A stretch of 23,566 nucleotides of DNA from SZUA-448 sp045593785 (GTDB lineage Bacteria; Bacillota; Clostridia; Lachnospirales; Lachnospiraceae), in the NCBI GenBank assembly GCA_045593785.1, contig JAZNXH010000017.1, positions 1 to 23,566 of the forward strand, in the 5' to 3' direction. Positions 8,114-15,993 of the stretch are shown piece by piece. The notes under the pieces were generated by a model. That model had not been told where the DNA came from. It did not search any database and worked only from the letters and a program-made list of their open reading frames with translations. The translations under genes and the position numbers were made by a program. The first letter of the stretch is position 1; each line of letters opens with the position of its first letter.

Positions 8114-8728
8114 ATGATTCGTAATATCGTTTTTGATATCGGTAATGTACTTGCCTGTTTTCGTTGGAAAAGCTTGTTTACAGATTTGGGTTTTGCGGGT
8201 GAAATGTTCGACCGCATTGCAGCGGCTACTGTATTGCATCCTACGATGTGGAATGAGTTTGACCGGAGTCTTATGAGTGATGAAGAAATCATATCAAGAT
8301 GTATCGAGCGAGCACCGGAGTATGAAAAAGAAATCCGTATGATTTTTGAGCGAACCGAGTGTTTGATCGAAGAATATGATTATTCTTATGGCTGGATAAA
8401 AGATCTAAAGGTGCGTGGATATAAGGTATATCTGTTATCCAATTACGGAAAAACCTCTTTTGAGGCAGCGGTGAGTCATGAGAAATTAAGTTTTCTGCCG
8501 TTGATTGATGGCAGGGTAATTTCCTATGAGGTGAAGATTGTGAAGCCCGAACCGGGCATTTATGAAGCACTGATTGACAAATATGATTTGGTGCCGGAAG
8601 AGTGTGTTTTTCTGGATGACAGGGCTGACAATGTTGCAGCAGCGACGGAGTGCGGGTTCCATGGAATTAAGGTAGAAGGGTATGAGCAAGCTGCAGCTGC
8701 GTTGGATAATATGCTAAAAGAAGCATAG
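8114..8728 (+). CDS. HAD-superfamily phosphatase (subfamily IA, YihX-like)
   Basis: A 204-residue soluble HAD hydrolase expected to dephosphorylate a small metabolite such as a sugar phosphate. Motif I is VFDIGNVLACF with nucleophile D8; the usual second Asp is Gly10, as in YihX-type sugar phosphatases. Motif II is YLLSNYG (S109), motif III is VKPEPGIYE (K144) and motif IV is FLDDRADNV (D168, D169). The helical cap lies at about 17-85. GAGGTGA (8101-8107) precedes the ATG by seven bases. It lies 85 bases after the beta-mannosidase and 93 before the dehydratase, so it is probably co-transcribed. It may remove phosphate from a dead-end or overflow sugar phosphate; the substrate is unknown. Confidence 0.82.
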   Translation: MIRNIVFDIGNVLACFRWKSLFTDLGFAGEMFDRIAAATVLHPTMWNEFDRSLMSDEEIISRCIERAPEYEKEIRMIFERTECLIEEYDYSYGWIKDLKVRGYKVYLLSNYGKTSFEAAVSHEKLSFLPLIDGRVISYEVKIVKPEPGIYEALIDKYDLVPEECVFLDDRADNVAAATECGFHGIKVEGYEQAAAALDNMLKEA

Positions 8729-8821
8729 ATATGAATGACATAACACATTGAACGCATTCTCTATCGCATGATAGAATTTATCCAGGATTGGGTAGCTGCC
8801 TATAAGAGAAGGAGAAATCAT

Positions 8822-10528
8822 ATGATAAGTGAAAAAGAACGTGCCTTATGGCCACAGTTTGATGCATTGCAGATGGGTTCCGGTTTTACATATGAAGATG
8901 TCAACCGCCCGCAAATCATGATAGAAGATGTTTTTGGTGATTCACATCCCGGCAGTGTACATTTGAATCAATTAAGCGAACAGGTGAAGTATGGTGTTCT
9001 CCAGTCCGGCGGAACGCCATGTATGTATCATACGACAGATGTATGCGACGGCTGTGCACAGGGACATAACGGAATGAATATCGTGCTTGCTTCCCGTGAG
9101 GCGATTTGCGATATGGTAGAGGTACATGCTTCTGCAGTACCGTGGGATGGCATGATTCTTTGTTCTTCTTGTGACAAGTCCATCCCGGCACATCTGAAGG
9201 CGATTGCGCGTATGAATATCCCAGCTGTCTTTCTTCCCGGAGGTTCCATGCGTCCGGGTCCGAATCAGACGACGTCATTGGTTGCCGGTGACCTTTCCTT
9301 AAAACAACGGCGTGGAGAGGCAACCGCAGAGGAAATAAAGAATTTCAAATTAACCGGGTGCCCGTCCGTAGGTGCCTGCACCTTCTTAGGAACTGCTTCG
9401 ACGATGCAGTGTATGGCTGAGGCATTGGGGATTACCCTTCCGGGAGCTGCTTTGGTGCCGGCTACGATGCGTGACATCTTAGATTATGCACGATACACCG
9501 GTTATGCGATTATGAATCTGGTGGAAAAGAAGATCACACCGGAACAGATTATGACACGGAAAGCATTTGAAAATGCAATCATGGTTCATAGTGCAATCGG
9601 CGGTTCAACGAATGCTACGCTTCATCTTCCGGCGATTGCGAAAGAATTCGGTATTACGATAGAGCCGGAATTGTTTGATGAAATCAATCACCGCATTCCG
9701 CATCTCGGTAATATTTTCCCGAGCGGTCAGCACCTGACGGAAAGCTTTTGGTTTGCAGGCGGTATTCCTTATGTGCAGCTTCTTCTCAAGGATTATCTGC
9801 ACCTGGATGTAATGACTGCGACCGGAAAGACGCTGGGAGAGAACTTAAAAGACTTAGAAGAGTCCGGTTTCTTCAACAGATATTTAGGATATCTTGCGAA
9901 TTATCATTTAACCAGAGATGATGTGATTTTCCCGATTGAAAAGGCAAAAGAAATTGGTAGTATTGCAATTCTTCGCGGAAATCTTGCAGAAGAAGGCAGT
10001 GTGATTAAGTACAGTGCCTGTGTGAAAGAAATGTTACATCACAAGGGTCCGGCAAGAGTGTTTGACAGTGAAGAAGACGCGCATCAGGCAGTAGTAGAAC
10101 ATAAGATTAACCCGGGCGATATCATGGTGATCCGCTATGAGGGGCCGCGTGGTTCCGGTATGCCGGAGCTTCTGATGACTACGGAAGCCATTGTTTGCGA
10201 CAAAAATCTGAACGGTACGGTTGCATTGGTTACGGACGGACGTTTCAGTGGTGCTACCAGAGGTGCGGCAATCGGTCATGTTTCTCCGGAAGCAGCCAGA
10301 GGCGGTATGATTGCGTTTGTGGAAGACGGTGACATTATCGAATACGATGTAGAGAAGAGAAGCATTCAGGTGGTTGGTGTTTGCAAAAAAGAACTTCCTG
10401 CAGAAGAGATAGCAATCATCTTCAAGCAGCGACAGGAGCGAGGTATTCGTCCGGCACCTGCAAGAAAAGGTATGTTACACCGCTATACGCAGAACGCGTC
10501 CTCAGCGATGGAAGGAGGGACTTACTAA
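8822..10528 (+). CDS. IlvD/Edd-family dehydratase, probably for a sugar acid
   Basis: A 568-residue Fe-S dehydratase. The family removes water from dihydroxy acids or aldonates; next to a DapA-family aldolase, aldonate to 2-keto-3-deoxyaldonate is the likely reaction. Motifs are VCDGCAQGHNGM (C75, C78), CSSCDKSIPA (C114, C117), GCPSVGACTFLGTAST (C180, C186) and TDGRFSGATRGAAIGHVSPE (S476). The cysteines equivalent to the CDK and GxC cluster ligands are kept. The first ligand, usually in a PCNxHL motif, is replaced by HPGSVHL, so C67, C75 or C78 may substitute. An upstream ATG at 8768 would add 18 residues; ATG 8822 has AAGGAG seven bases upstream and is chosen. The stop overlaps the aldolase start. 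Branched-chain amino-acid synthesis (IlvD) is less likely because no ilv gene is near. Confidence 0.82.
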   Translation: MISEKERALWPQFDALQMGSGFTYEDVNRPQIMIEDVFGDSHPGSVHLNQLSEQVKYGVLQSGGTPCMYHTTDVCDGCAQGHNGMNIVLASREAICDMVEVHASAVPWDGMILCSSCDKSIPAHLKAIARMNIPAVFLPGGSMRPGPNQTTSLVAGDLSLKQRRGEATAEEIKNFKLTGCPSVGACTFLGTASTMQCMAEALGITLPGAALVPATMRDILDYARYTGYAIMNLVEKKITPEQIMTRKAFENAIMVHSAIGGSTNATLHLPAIAKEFGITIEPELFDEINHRIPHLGNIFPSGQHLTESFWFAGGIPYVQLLLKDYLHLDVMTATGKTLGENLKDLEESGFFNRYLGYLANYHLTRDDVIFPIEKAKEIGSIAILRGNLAEEGSVIKYSACVKEMLHHKGPARVFDSEEDAHQAVVEHKINPGDIMVIRYEGPRGSGMPELLMTTEAIVCDKNLNGTVALVTDGRFSGATRGAAIGHVSPEAARGGMIAFVEDGDIIEYDVEKRSIQVVGVCKKELPAEEIAIIFKQRQERGIRPAPARKGMLHRYTQNASSAMEGGTY

Positions 10529-11427
10529 TGTATCAACAGGAAATTCATTATATTACTCCGGCAGTTACACCGCTTTGTCCGGATGGACAGATTGATTTTG
10601 AATCATGTTCTACCTTGTATAGCCACTTAATCCGTGGTGGCGTGGATGGAATTTTGATTTTAGGAAGTATCGGTGAGTTTTTTGCGTTAAACATGCAGCA
10701 GAAGAAAGATTTAATCCGCTTTGCCGTTGAGAACGTACGACATAGAGTACCTCTGATTGTCGGTACGACATCGATGGTGTTCGATGAGATTGTGGAGCTG
10801 TCCAATTACTCTATCGATATGGGGGCTGATGCGGTGATGATTATTCCTCCGTATTATTTTCATCATACGAACGAGTCCGTAGAAGAGTACTACAGCCTGC
10901 TGGCAGAGGCAATCCACGGAAATCTGTATCTTTATAATTTCCCGGATCGAACCGGTTATGAGATTGCGCCTTTGGTGGTACGTAAGTTGGCGGAGAAACA
11001 CAAAAATATCATTGGTATCAAGGACACCATTGGGGGTGTGGATCATACGCGAGAACTGATTAAGCAGGTAAAATCGGTACGTCCGGAATTCCGGATTTAT
11101 TCCGGTTTTGACGATAACTTTGCTCACAATGTTCTGTGTGGAGGGAATGGCTGTGTAGCCGGTCTTTCAAATCTGTATCCGGAACTTACTTCGGGATGGG
11201 TAAGAGCAGCCAGAGAAGGGGATTTGTCTCAGGTACAGGCGATTCAGCAGAAGATTGACAAACTGATGGATATTTACACGGTTGGTAAGCCGTTTGTTCC
11301 GTATATCAAAGAAGCTTTGGTTCAGGCTGGTATTATCCGCTATGCGACTGCAAGTCGTCCGATGCCGGTGGCGACAGAGAATCAGAAGCAGCAGTTGAAG
11401 CTGATTATGAAGGAGTACCGGGGGTAA
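10528..11427 (+). CDS. DapA/NAL-family aldolase, probably for a 2-keto-3-deoxy sugar acid
   Basis: A 299-residue class I (Schiff-base) pyruvate aldolase of the dihydrodipicolinate synthase / N-acetylneuraminate lyase superfamily. It has a GSIGE substrate motif near residue 45 in place of GTTGE, the catalytic tyrosine in YLYNFPDRTG (Y136) and the Schiff-base lysine in GIKDT (K165). It is expected to cleave a 2-keto-3-deoxyaldonate to pyruvate and an aldehyde. Longer in-frame starts exist from 10381, but ATG 10528 shares one base with the dehydratase stop (TAATG) and has AAGGAGG nine bases upstream, showing translational coupling. That coupling is the best evidence that the two enzymes act in sequence. 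True DapA is the alternative, but no lysine genes are nearby. Confidence 0.82.
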   Translation: MYQQEIHYITPAVTPLCPDGQIDFESCSTLYSHLIRGGVDGILILGSIGEFFALNMQQKKDLIRFAVENVRHRVPLIVGTTSMVFDEIVELSNYSIDMGADAVMIIPPYYFHHTNESVEEYYSLLAEAIHGNLYLYNFPDRTGYEIAPLVVRKLAEKHKNIIGIKDTIGGVDHTRELIKQVKSVRPEFRIYSGFDDNFAHNVLCGGNGCVAGLSNLYPELTSGWVRAAREGDLSQVQAIQQKIDKLMDIYTVGKPFVPYIKEALVQAGIIRYATASRPMPVATENQKQQLKLIMKEYRG

Positions 11428-11523
11428 GGATAGGCACTTGTTGTTAAGAAAATCAGTTGATACTTGTAATATGGCAAAAACTAATACACAAAACGTGGAC
11501 ATCAACTAAATAATTGCAAAATA

Positions 11524-11566
11524 ATATAACTTTTCCTTGCAAAAAACAAGAAAAAGTTATATTTTT
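11524..11566 (+). terminator. Rho-independent terminator closing the seven-gene cluster
   Basis: Sixteen-position AT-rich stem (11524-11539 with 11547-11562) carrying one C/A mismatch, a seven-base loop and a T-run after it. It lies about 100 bases after the aldolase stop. The 203-base gap before the next gene holds nothing else that I can call. Confidence 0.85.
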
Positions 11567-11630
11567 ATATTAGACTCTGTTGTTTGTGGACATAGATGGA
11601 AACTAGGGTGAAAACCAGGAGAAGAACATT

Positions 11631-13697
11631 ATGTGGGAAACAGATATTAGGACAAAAGTATCTGAGATTATCAACTGCATCCCGGAGGGGCAGTTTGTTT
11701 TTGTTGAGGATATTAATAGCGGAGTATCGAATTGGAGTAATGAGGGTGTAGAGTTTTTTGGATTTCCCGGAAACAGTGTCGGCAATACGAAGGAAGTTAT
11801 GAGAAAATTGACACATCCGGATGACAGAAAGCGTATGCAGCAGGAATTTGCCGCAGCCTACACGAAACAAAAAGCGTCTTTTTATCTGGATCTTCAGTTA
11901 CGGAATGTAACCGGGGAATATATCCCTTGTACGTGTAAAGGAAAGATAATCCGTGACGAGTCCGGTAATCCCTATATATTTCTTGGTTCGTTGACTGCCC
12001 ATAAAGGAGAAGAAGAGAACGACGCAGTTACTGATTTGCCCAAGTTACAGAAATTCCTGTCCCATATCAGCAAAACTAAAAAGACGAAAAAAGAATGTCT
12101 GTTGATGGCACTTGAATTGCATCATTTTAATAAAATAAATGCCTTATACGGGTATGAACTTGGCAATCGGATTTTATATGAGATAGCAAAAGTCGTAAGT
12201 GGGATTATTGATTCACATGGTGCATTGTACCGCTTGAGTGGTACTGATTTTGGCATTGTATTTTTTGATTCCTGTATTGACAAAATCAGAGGTATTTATG
12301 CACAAATCAGAGATGCATTGGCACATTTTTCCTTAGATGGTTCCGTCATCAATATTGAAGTGTGTGGTGGAGCAATTTATACTAAGAACTATAAAGTAAG
12401 TTATAATACCGTATACTCATATTTGTTATCCGCTTTGGAAAAGGCAAAGGATGAAGATGATTATGAATTGGTTGTTTTTGATGATGAATCACACGAAAGC
12501 AACTACAAGATGTTGGAATTACTGGATGCGATTAAGGGAAGCGTCCGTAAGGACTGTGAAGGTTTTTACTTGTGTTATCAGCCGTTTGTATCCACGGTAA
12601 CCGGTAAAATCATCGGAGCAGAGGCTTTACTTCGTTGGAGAAGTCCGATTTACGGTGAAGTTTCTCCGGGACGTTTTGTTCCGCATTTGGAATCGCACGC
12701 TTGTTTCTATGATCTGAGCATCTGGGTATTGCGTCGTGCAATGCAGGATATAAAAGAGATAATTAAAGAGAATCCGACATTTTTTGTGAATGTAAATATA
12801 TCATATAAACAGTTGGAACGGCCGGAGTTTACGACCGAAGTTACGAATCTGATTCAGGAACTGGAATTTCCGGCAAAGAATCTGCAACTGGAGATTACGG
12901 AGCGGTGCAGGAATCTGGATATGATGTATTTGAAGAAGCAACTCAGCTTTTTCCGTGAACAAGGGATTAAAATTGCTTTGGATGATTACGGCACCGGCAA
13001 TTCTACCATCAACTTCCTTTGTGAACTGCCTCTTACCAGTGTGAAGATTGACCAGACGTTTATTTTGAATATTTTAGGTAATACAAGTAATCAGGTAGTG
13101 GTAGACTCTACCGTACAATGTGCAAAACGTTTGGGCATGAGTGTGTGTCTCGAAGGGGTAGAAACACAGGAGATTAAAGAATACACAGAAAAATATTCTG
13201 CGAATTATCATCAGGGGTATTTCTACTCCCGACCGGTCGAATTCTCAAAATTCAAGACCGTTGTTCATGAAACCTGGCCGGTAAGCGGTGTCAGCCTGAT
13301 CAAAGGGAATTCCAAAGACGGTTTTGGTGTGGATAGTATTCTGTCGATGATTCCCGGTGGTTTTCTTGTCTATGCAGATGATGAGAGCCAAAAGATTGTA
13401 AGTGTCAATGAAATGCTGCTTGATATATTTGAGTGCGAGACAGTGGAAGAGTTCATAGCATTGACGCATGGATCTTTTGCCGGCATGGTGCATCCGGAAG
13501 ATTATCCGGATGTGCGAAGATCCATTATGGTGCAGGTAAGTGCCAGTGATAAGAATATGGATTTTGTAAAATATCGTATTGTTACGAAAAACGGAAATGT
13601 TAAGTATGTGCGTGATTATGGTCGTTTGGTTCCAAACGACAGTGATGTAGATTTGTTCTACGTCTTTATCGTTGAGGAACAGATGTATCGTTATTAA
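11631..13697 (+). CDS. PAS / degenerate GGDEF / EAL / PAS protein, probable c-di-GMP phosphodiesterase
   Basis: A 688-residue cytoplasmic signalling protein without membrane segments. An N-terminal PAS-like domain (about 15-125) leads to a GGDEF domain (about 130-285) whose signature is SGTDF (203-207), so cyclase activity is very unlikely. The EAL domain (about 300-550) looks complete: EALLRW with E331, FVNVNIS (N387, N389), LEITE (E421), ALDDYGTG (D451, D452), VKID and CLEGVET (E508). It should hydrolyse cyclic di-GMP to pGpG. A second PAS-like domain (about 575-685) with HPEDYPDVR lies at the C-terminus, an unusual place. AGGAG (11617-11621) stands nine bases before the ATG. Terminators on both sides make it its own unit. 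PAS ligands are unknown. Confidence 0.88.
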   Translation: MWETDIRTKVSEIINCIPEGQFVFVEDINSGVSNWSNEGVEFFGFPGNSVGNTKEVMRKLTHPDDRKRMQQEFAAAYTKQKASFYLDLQLRNVTGEYIPCTCKGKIIRDESGNPYIFLGSLTAHKGEEENDAVTDLPKLQKFLSHISKTKKTKKECLLMALELHHFNKINALYGYELGNRILYEIAKVVSGIIDSHGALYRLSGTDFGIVFFDSCIDKIRGIYAQIRDALAHFSLDGSVINIEVCGGAIYTKNYKVSYNTVYSYLLSALEKAKDEDDYELVVFDDESHESNYKMLELLDAIKGSVRKDCEGFYLCYQPFVSTVTGKIIGAEALLRWRSPIYGEVSPGRFVPHLESHACFYDLSIWVLRRAMQDIKEIIKENPTFFVNVNISYKQLERPEFTTEVTNLIQELEFPAKNLQLEITERCRNLDMMYLKKQLSFFREQGIKIALDDYGTGNSTINFLCELPLTSVKIDQTFILNILGNTSNQVVVDSTVQCAKRLGMSVCLEGVETQEIKEYTEKYSANYHQGYFYSRPVEFSKFKTVVHETWPVSGVSLIKGNSKDGFGVDSILSMIPGGFLVYADDESQKIVSVNEMLLDIFECETVEEFIALTHGSFAGMVHPEDYPDVRRSIMVQVSASDKNMDFVKYRIVTKNGNVKYVRDYGRLVPNDSDVDLFYVFIVEEQMYRY

Positions 13698-13702
13698 TAT
13701 GA

Positions 13703-13741
13703 AACTCCGACCGGAATGATTGTTCCGGTCGGAGTTTTTTG
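13703..13741 (+). terminator. Strong Rho-independent terminator
   Basis: Perfect 14-base-pair stem, AACTCCGACCGGAA (13703-13716) with TTCCGGTCGGAGTT (13723-13736), a six-base loop and a T-run. It begins six bases after the stop of the EAL gene. Confidence 0.95.
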
Positions 13742-13801
13742 TTTTAGACAGGTGTTTTTTTGTTATGTTCTATGGTAATATGGAGTTAGTGGGTTTTATA
13801 G

Positions 13802-13807
13802 TATAAT
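13802..13807 (+). promoter_or_regulatory. Possible -10 box for the GH3 gene
   Basis: TATAAT lies 30 bases before the GH3 start codon. No convincing -35 box is present (TATGGA at 13779-13784 would give 17 bases), so the call rests on the -10 match and on the terminator upstream. Confidence 0.45.
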
Positions 13808-13836
13808 ATGCTTTTTTTTTAGAATGGAGAGTTGTG

Positions 13837-15963
13837 ATGACGGAGTTACAATTAAAAGAATTACTTGCAGACATGTCCCTGAGTGAAAAAATTGAGCAGA
13901 TGATACAGTTTCATGGTGGTTTTTACGGCGATGTGAAACTGATTACCGGTCCGGGACATGATTATACGGTAAAACCGGACCAGCAATGGCGGATCGGTAC
14001 GGTTCTGGGAGAGTGCGGTTTTGAGCACCTGAAGGAATTGCAGGAAGGTTTTATGGAAAAGCAGCCCCATAATATTCCTGCCATTTTTATGGCGGATGTG
14101 ATTCACGGTTGCCGGACAATCTATCCGGTGCCGTTAGGTCAAGGTGCCAGTTTTGATCCGGAATTGACAAAGGAACTTGCTGCAGCCACTGCGAAGGAGG
14201 CCTCAGCAACCGGTCTGCATGTTACTTTTTCACCGATGTGCGATCTGGCAAGAGATGCGCGTTGGGGCAGATGCATGGAAGGCACCGGCGAAGATCCTTG
14301 GCTGAATGCGCGTATGGCGGAGGCTATGGTTCTGGGGTATCAGGGTGATGGCATTGATAAAGAAGGCAATATCGCTGCCTGTATCAAGCATTTTGCCGCA
14401 TATGGTGCAGCGACGGCAGGAAGGGATTATTCGGGCGTAGAACTTTGTGAGAGGACGTTGCTCGAGGACTACCTTCCGTCTTATGAGGCGGCAGTAAATG
14501 CAGGAGCACCGCTGGTTATGAGCGCATTTAATACCATCAACCGGATTCCCTGTTCTACGAACAAATGGCTTCTTCGCAAGATTCTACGGGAACAGATGGG
14601 CTTTGATGGTGTGGTAATTTCTGATTACGGTGCCGTACAGGAAACGGTGGCACACACCTCTTCTTGTGACAAGGCAGATGCAGCGGTAAAAGCACTGCGT
14701 GCAGGTCTGGATATTGATATGATGAGCGACTGTTACCTTACTTATCTGGAAGAACAGGCATTAGAGAGTGAAGAATTGCGTCAGTTGATTGATGAGTCCT
14801 GCATGAGAGTGTTACAACTGAAAAATCGATTAGGATTGTTTGATTCTCCGGTTCGTGGTTCAAAAGAGCTGGAGGAGAAGTATTTCTATTGTGATGCGCA
14901 CAAAGAACTCTCCATCCGTGCCGCAAGAGAGTCTGCGGTGCTTTTGAAGAATAACGGTTTACTGCCGCTTGCGAAGGATAAGAAGATTGCGGTTGTAGGC
15001 AAATTGGCAACAAGTACGAGTATCGTAGGTTCTTGGGCAATATTTGCAGAGGCGGATAAGACAGTTACATTTGCAGAGGCAGTCAAGTGCAGATATCCGG
15101 ATGCAAAGGTTACCGTGATTCCTTACGATATACCGGACGAGGCAATGTTGACTGCTTGTAAAGCAAGTGATGACGTGATTTTATGCATCGGAGAGACGGA
15201 CGACAAGTCTGGGGAGTCAAAGAGCATCTCGGACGTCTCTCTATGCGAGGCGCATCAGGTGTTATTTGATGCGGTATATGGTGTGAATCAGCATATTCTT
15301 TCGTTGATTTATGCCGGAAGGCCGCTTGCTATTCCGATGCTTGCTGATAAATCAGAAGCAATACTGGACGCGTGGTATCCGGGGACTTTCGGCAATATTG
15401 GTATCTGGGAGTTGATTTTTGGAGATGCGAATCCGTGCGGACGAGTACCAATGAGTTTCCCGTATACAACAGGACAGCTTCCGATGAGCTACAATGCACT
15501 CACGACCGGACGTCCGATTGGTGAATGGAAGGGCTTTGTACCATTTGCCTCCAACTATATGGATGTGCCGAACACAGCATTGTATCCGTTTGGTTTTGGC
15601 CTTTCGTACAGTAAATTTGAGTACTCAGATGTTGTATTGTCGTCGGATACGTTGAATGCAGGGGGCAAGATAACTGCAACGGTTACGGTGACGAATAACG
15701 GTATAATGGATGGAAAAGAAGCGGTACAACTCTATATCCGTGATGTTAAGGGCAGTGTGGTACGACCTTGCAGAGAATTGAAGGGCTTACAGAAGCCACT
15801 GGTTCATGCGGGTGAGTCTGTGACAGTAAACTTTGATATCACAGAAGATATGTTGAAGTTCTATAATGAAGACATGGAGTATACAGCAGAACCGGGTGAG
15901 TTTCTGGTATGGATTGGAGGTTCTTCGCTGACGGAGAATGAAGCAAAGTTCATACTGAAATAA
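13837..15963 (+). CDS. GH3 beta-glucosidase-like glycoside hydrolase
   Basis: A 708-residue enzyme without a signal peptide, so it probably acts on imported oligosaccharides (typically EC 3.2.1.21 or a related exo-activity). The N-terminal barrel has FMADVIHGCRT, DLARDARWGRCMEGTGEDP, CIKHFAAYGA (K184, H185) and the nucleophile in VVISDYGAVQ (D263). The second domain begins near ESAVLLKNNGLLPL, and the acid/base is probably a Glu in GETDDKSGESKS. A C-terminal fibronectin-III-like domain follows (about 600-705). GTG 13834 is also possible, but GGAG at 13826-13829 is seven bases from ATG 13837 and only four from the GTG. It leads a two-gene unit with the acyltransferase. Beta-xylosidase or another exo-activity cannot be excluded. 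Confidence 0.88.
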   Translation: MTELQLKELLADMSLSEKIEQMIQFHGGFYGDVKLITGPGHDYTVKPDQQWRIGTVLGECGFEHLKELQEGFMEKQPHNIPAIFMADVIHGCRTIYPVPLGQGASFDPELTKELAAATAKEASATGLHVTFSPMCDLARDARWGRCMEGTGEDPWLNARMAEAMVLGYQGDGIDKEGNIAACIKHFAAYGAATAGRDYSGVELCERTLLEDYLPSYEAAVNAGAPLVMSAFNTINRIPCSTNKWLLRKILREQMGFDGVVISDYGAVQETVAHTSSCDKADAAVKALRAGLDIDMMSDCYLTYLEEQALESEELRQLIDESCMRVLQLKNRLGLFDSPVRGSKELEEKYFYCDAHKELSIRAARESAVLLKNNGLLPLAKDKKIAVVGKLATSTSIVGSWAIFAEADKTVTFAEAVKCRYPDAKVTVIPYDIPDEAMLTACKASDDVILCIGETDDKSGESKSISDVSLCEAHQVLFDAVYGVNQHILSLIYAGRPLAIPMLADKSEAILDAWYPGTFGNIGIWELIFGDANPCGRVPMSFPYTTGQLPMSYNALTTGRPIGEWKGFVPFASNYMDVPNTALYPFGFGLSYSKFEYSDVVLSSDTLNAGGKITATVTVTNNGIMDGKEAVQLYIRDVKGSVVRPCRELKGLQKPLVHAGESVTVNFDITEDMLKFYNEDMEYTAEPGEFLVWIGGSSLTENEAKFILK

Positions 15964-15993
15964 GTACACGAACAGATAATAGGGGAAGGAAAA

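Noticed and set aside
8768..8821. Upstream ATG for the dehydratase
   Set aside because: No Shine-Dalgarno sequence is present there; ATG 8822 has AAGGAG at seven bases.
10381..10527. Longer start for the aldolase inside the dehydratase gene
   Set aside because: The aldolase family begins near MYQQEIHYITPAVTPL, and the ATG at 10528 has a strong binding site and overlaps the stop.
11472..11510. A 12-codon frame, MAKTNTQNVDIN, before the terminator at 11524
   Set aside because: It is too short, has no ribosome binding site and matches no known leader peptide.
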